The translations under genes and the position numbers were made by a program. The notes under the pieces are model-generated. The model ran no database searches. It saw only the letters and a program-made list of their open reading frames with translations, and was not told the DNA's origin. A DNA stretch of 5,541 bases from an uncultured Bacilli bacterium (lineage in GTDB: Bacteria; Bacillota_I; Bacilli_A; RF39; UBA660), in the NCBI GenBank assembly GCA_947625315.1, contig CANQOE010000090.1:1-5541 (forward strand), written 5' to 3'. This document shows positions 4,307 through 5,541 of the stretch, one piece after another; position 1 is the first letter of the stretch; each line of letters begins with the position of its first letter.

Positions 4307-5541
4307 TAATCATTGGTTTACATTCAGTTTGTTCATATAAATAATTACTTAATTCGTTTCTTATTTCTAATTTTATGCGATTATAATCAACATAATTAGG
4401 CGTGATGTTTCTTTCAATAATTGTTGTACAAAGTTTTTTAATTTCACTAATCATATCTAAAGAATCTTTAATATAGATAAAACCCCGAGTAGTTACTTCA
4501 GGACCTACTAATAAAACCTTTTCACTTTTAGAGACAGTGGCACTTATTAAAACAATCCCATTTTCACTTAACATTTCCCGATCTTTAATAACTAATTCCC
4601 CAACATCATCATTAGAATTACCATCAATTAAACATTCATTAACTTTAATTTTTTCCGTAGTTGGGGTTAATATACCATCTTCAATTAATGCAATTTCCCC
4701 ATTTTGTTTTAAAATAATATTGTCTTTAGGCATTCCTAAGGTATCAGCTAAATCCGCATTTCCGACCATATAACGATATTCCCCTTTAACCGGCATATAA
4801 TATTTAGGACGCATTAATTTAAGCATTTGCATTAAATCTTCACTGGAAGCATGATGTAAAATATTTTTATCACTTGGAATATTAACTATTTCACAACCAA
4901 ATTCACTTAATTCATTTTGTAGGCGAACTAAAACCTTTTCATTACTATCATATCTTGGTTCACTAAAGACAATCGTATCATTGTTTTTTAGTTTAATAAA
5001 TTTATCATAGCCACTTAAAATTTTGGAAATAGCATTATAAGGAATAGCTTTATCATCACATAATAATAAAATAGAATTAGAATCATTAATGTTAGTTAAA
5101 TCTCCTAAAATATTTTCTTCAATAGTCAAATATTTTTCACTTAAACCAAAATTAATAACATTTTGCAGTTTTTTACCCATAATAACAATTTTGCGATGTG
5201 AATTAGAGGCCGCGTTAAATATTTCTTGAATAGGATATAAATGGGTTGGTAAAACACTAAACATAACCCGCCCTTCCGCATTTTTAATAGTTTTTTTATA
5301 AACATCTACTAGTTTATGATTAGGAGATGTATGCCCAATATTTTCACTAAAAACCGATTCAGATAATAAACATAAAACTCCTAATTTACCAATGTAGGCA
5401 ATTTTACCTAAATCCATATCATAAGCACCCATCATTGTCGGATCAAAAATAAAATCTCCCGTATAACATATTGCTCCATCTTTGGTATTAACAACATACA
5501 TAACTGCATCAGGGCAACTATGAGATACTGATATTGGAAAA
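4284..5541 (-). CDS. rnj: RNase J-family beta-CASP metallo-beta-lactamase, degenerate (J2-like), N-terminus outside window
   Basis: RNase J enzymes are cytoplasmic 5'-3' exo/endoribonucleases for mRNA decay and rRNA maturation. The 418 visible codons begin FPISVSHSCPDAV, upstream of the internal Met at 5501, so the gene continues past the window. Residues below count from the first full codon. H7 (HSCPD) and D29 (YTGDFIFD) match metal ligands H142 and D164 of Bacillus RNase J1 with identical spacing. H230 (HHASSEDL) matches H368 of the beta-CASP motif. K252 in PVKGEYR replaces metal ligand H390, again at identical spacing. The usual TGSQGEP segment reads CDDKAIP, and the SN(I/V)HR segment reads THLYP. 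The C-terminal domain (about 300-418) is present. Counting from H7 gives a full length near 553, as in RNase J1. The changes suggest an RNase J2-like paralogue with weak or no catalysis, perhaps a partner of an active RNase J1 encoded elsewhere. The HxHxDH motif is outside the window. Confidence 0.88.
   Translation of the reverse strand, partial: FPISVSHSCPDAVMYVVNTKDGAICYTGDFIFDPTMMGAYDMDLGKIAYIGKLGVLCLLSESVFSENIGHTSPNHKLVDVYKKTIKNAEGRVMFSVLPTHLYPIQEIFNAASNSHRKIVIMGKKLQNVINFGLSEKYLTIEENILGDLTNINDSNSILLLCDDKAIPYNAISKILSGYDKFIKLKNNDTIVFSEPRYDSNEKVLVRLQNELSEFGCEIVNIPSDKNILHHASSEDLMQMLKLMRPKYYMPVKGEYRYMVGNADLADTLGMPKDNIILKQNGEIALIEDGILTPTTEKIKVNECLIDGNSNDDVGELVIKDREMLSENGIVLISATVSKSEKVLLVGPEVTTRGFIYIKDSLDMISEIKKLCTTIIERNITPNYVDYNRIKLEIRNELSNYLYEQTECKPMIIAVVQEV

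Noticed and set aside
4284..5501. Treating the Met at 5501 as the start of the RNase J-like gene.
   Set aside because: The frame stays open to the window edge and the upstream codons encode the conserved HS-x-PD metal-ligand segment, so this Met is internal.
1..5541. CRISPR array, insertion sequence, tRNA, rRNA or attachment site.
   Set aside because: Nearly the whole window is coding; no spaced direct repeats, transposase, cloverleaf or long terminal repeats were seen.

Overview
The window is an AT-rich (about 30% G+C by eye), gene-dense bacterial chromosome segment with every gene on the minus strand. Low G+C, AGGTG/AGGAGG ribosome binding sites, an RNase J homologue, the rplI-dnaB pair and a secreted LysM/G5/M23 wall protein point to a Firmicutes-type (Bacillota) organism with a cell wall. 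My best guess is an uncultured gut lineage of the Erysipelotrichia/RF39 type; that placement is inference. Tryptophan is read from TGG and no in-frame TGA was seen, so the standard bacterial code (table 11) fits. All five visible stops are TAA or TAG.

Layout in transcription order, from high to low coordinates. (1) An RNase J-family protein (5541-4284) whose N-terminus lies outside the window. It keeps part of the metal site but has lost several signature residues. (2) A strong hairpin terminator (4238-4268) whose 3' arm also carries the ribosome binding site of the next gene. (3) A 145-residue all-helical, ferritin-like protein of unknown function (4237-3800), closed by its own terminator (3774-3802). 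(4) A short intergenic region with a good promoter (-35 TTTACA, -10 TATAAT) whose spacer holds two overlapping palindromes. (5) A tightly packed operon: a secreted, C-terminally anchored thioredoxin-like CPHC protein (3670-3122), ribosomal protein L9 (rplI, 3106-2666), replicative helicase (dnaB, 2657-1302) and a membrane-anchored LysM-G5-M23 peptidase (1299 to beyond position 1). Gaps in this operon are 15, 8 and 2 nt, with two ribosome binding sites overlapping the end of the gene before.

The operon joins housekeeping functions (L9, DnaB) to two proteins acting outside the membrane. The only two predicted extracytoplasmic cysteines in the visible part of the peptidase lie close to its active site, which makes the co-transcribed thiol-disulfide protein a conceivable partner.

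Most of the window is ordinary core genome and I see no clear sign of a new defence or mobile system. The points most worth a second look are the degenerate RNase J, the terminator that doubles as a translation-masking hairpin, the thioredoxin-like gene heading the rplI-dnaB operon, and the unassigned helical protein.
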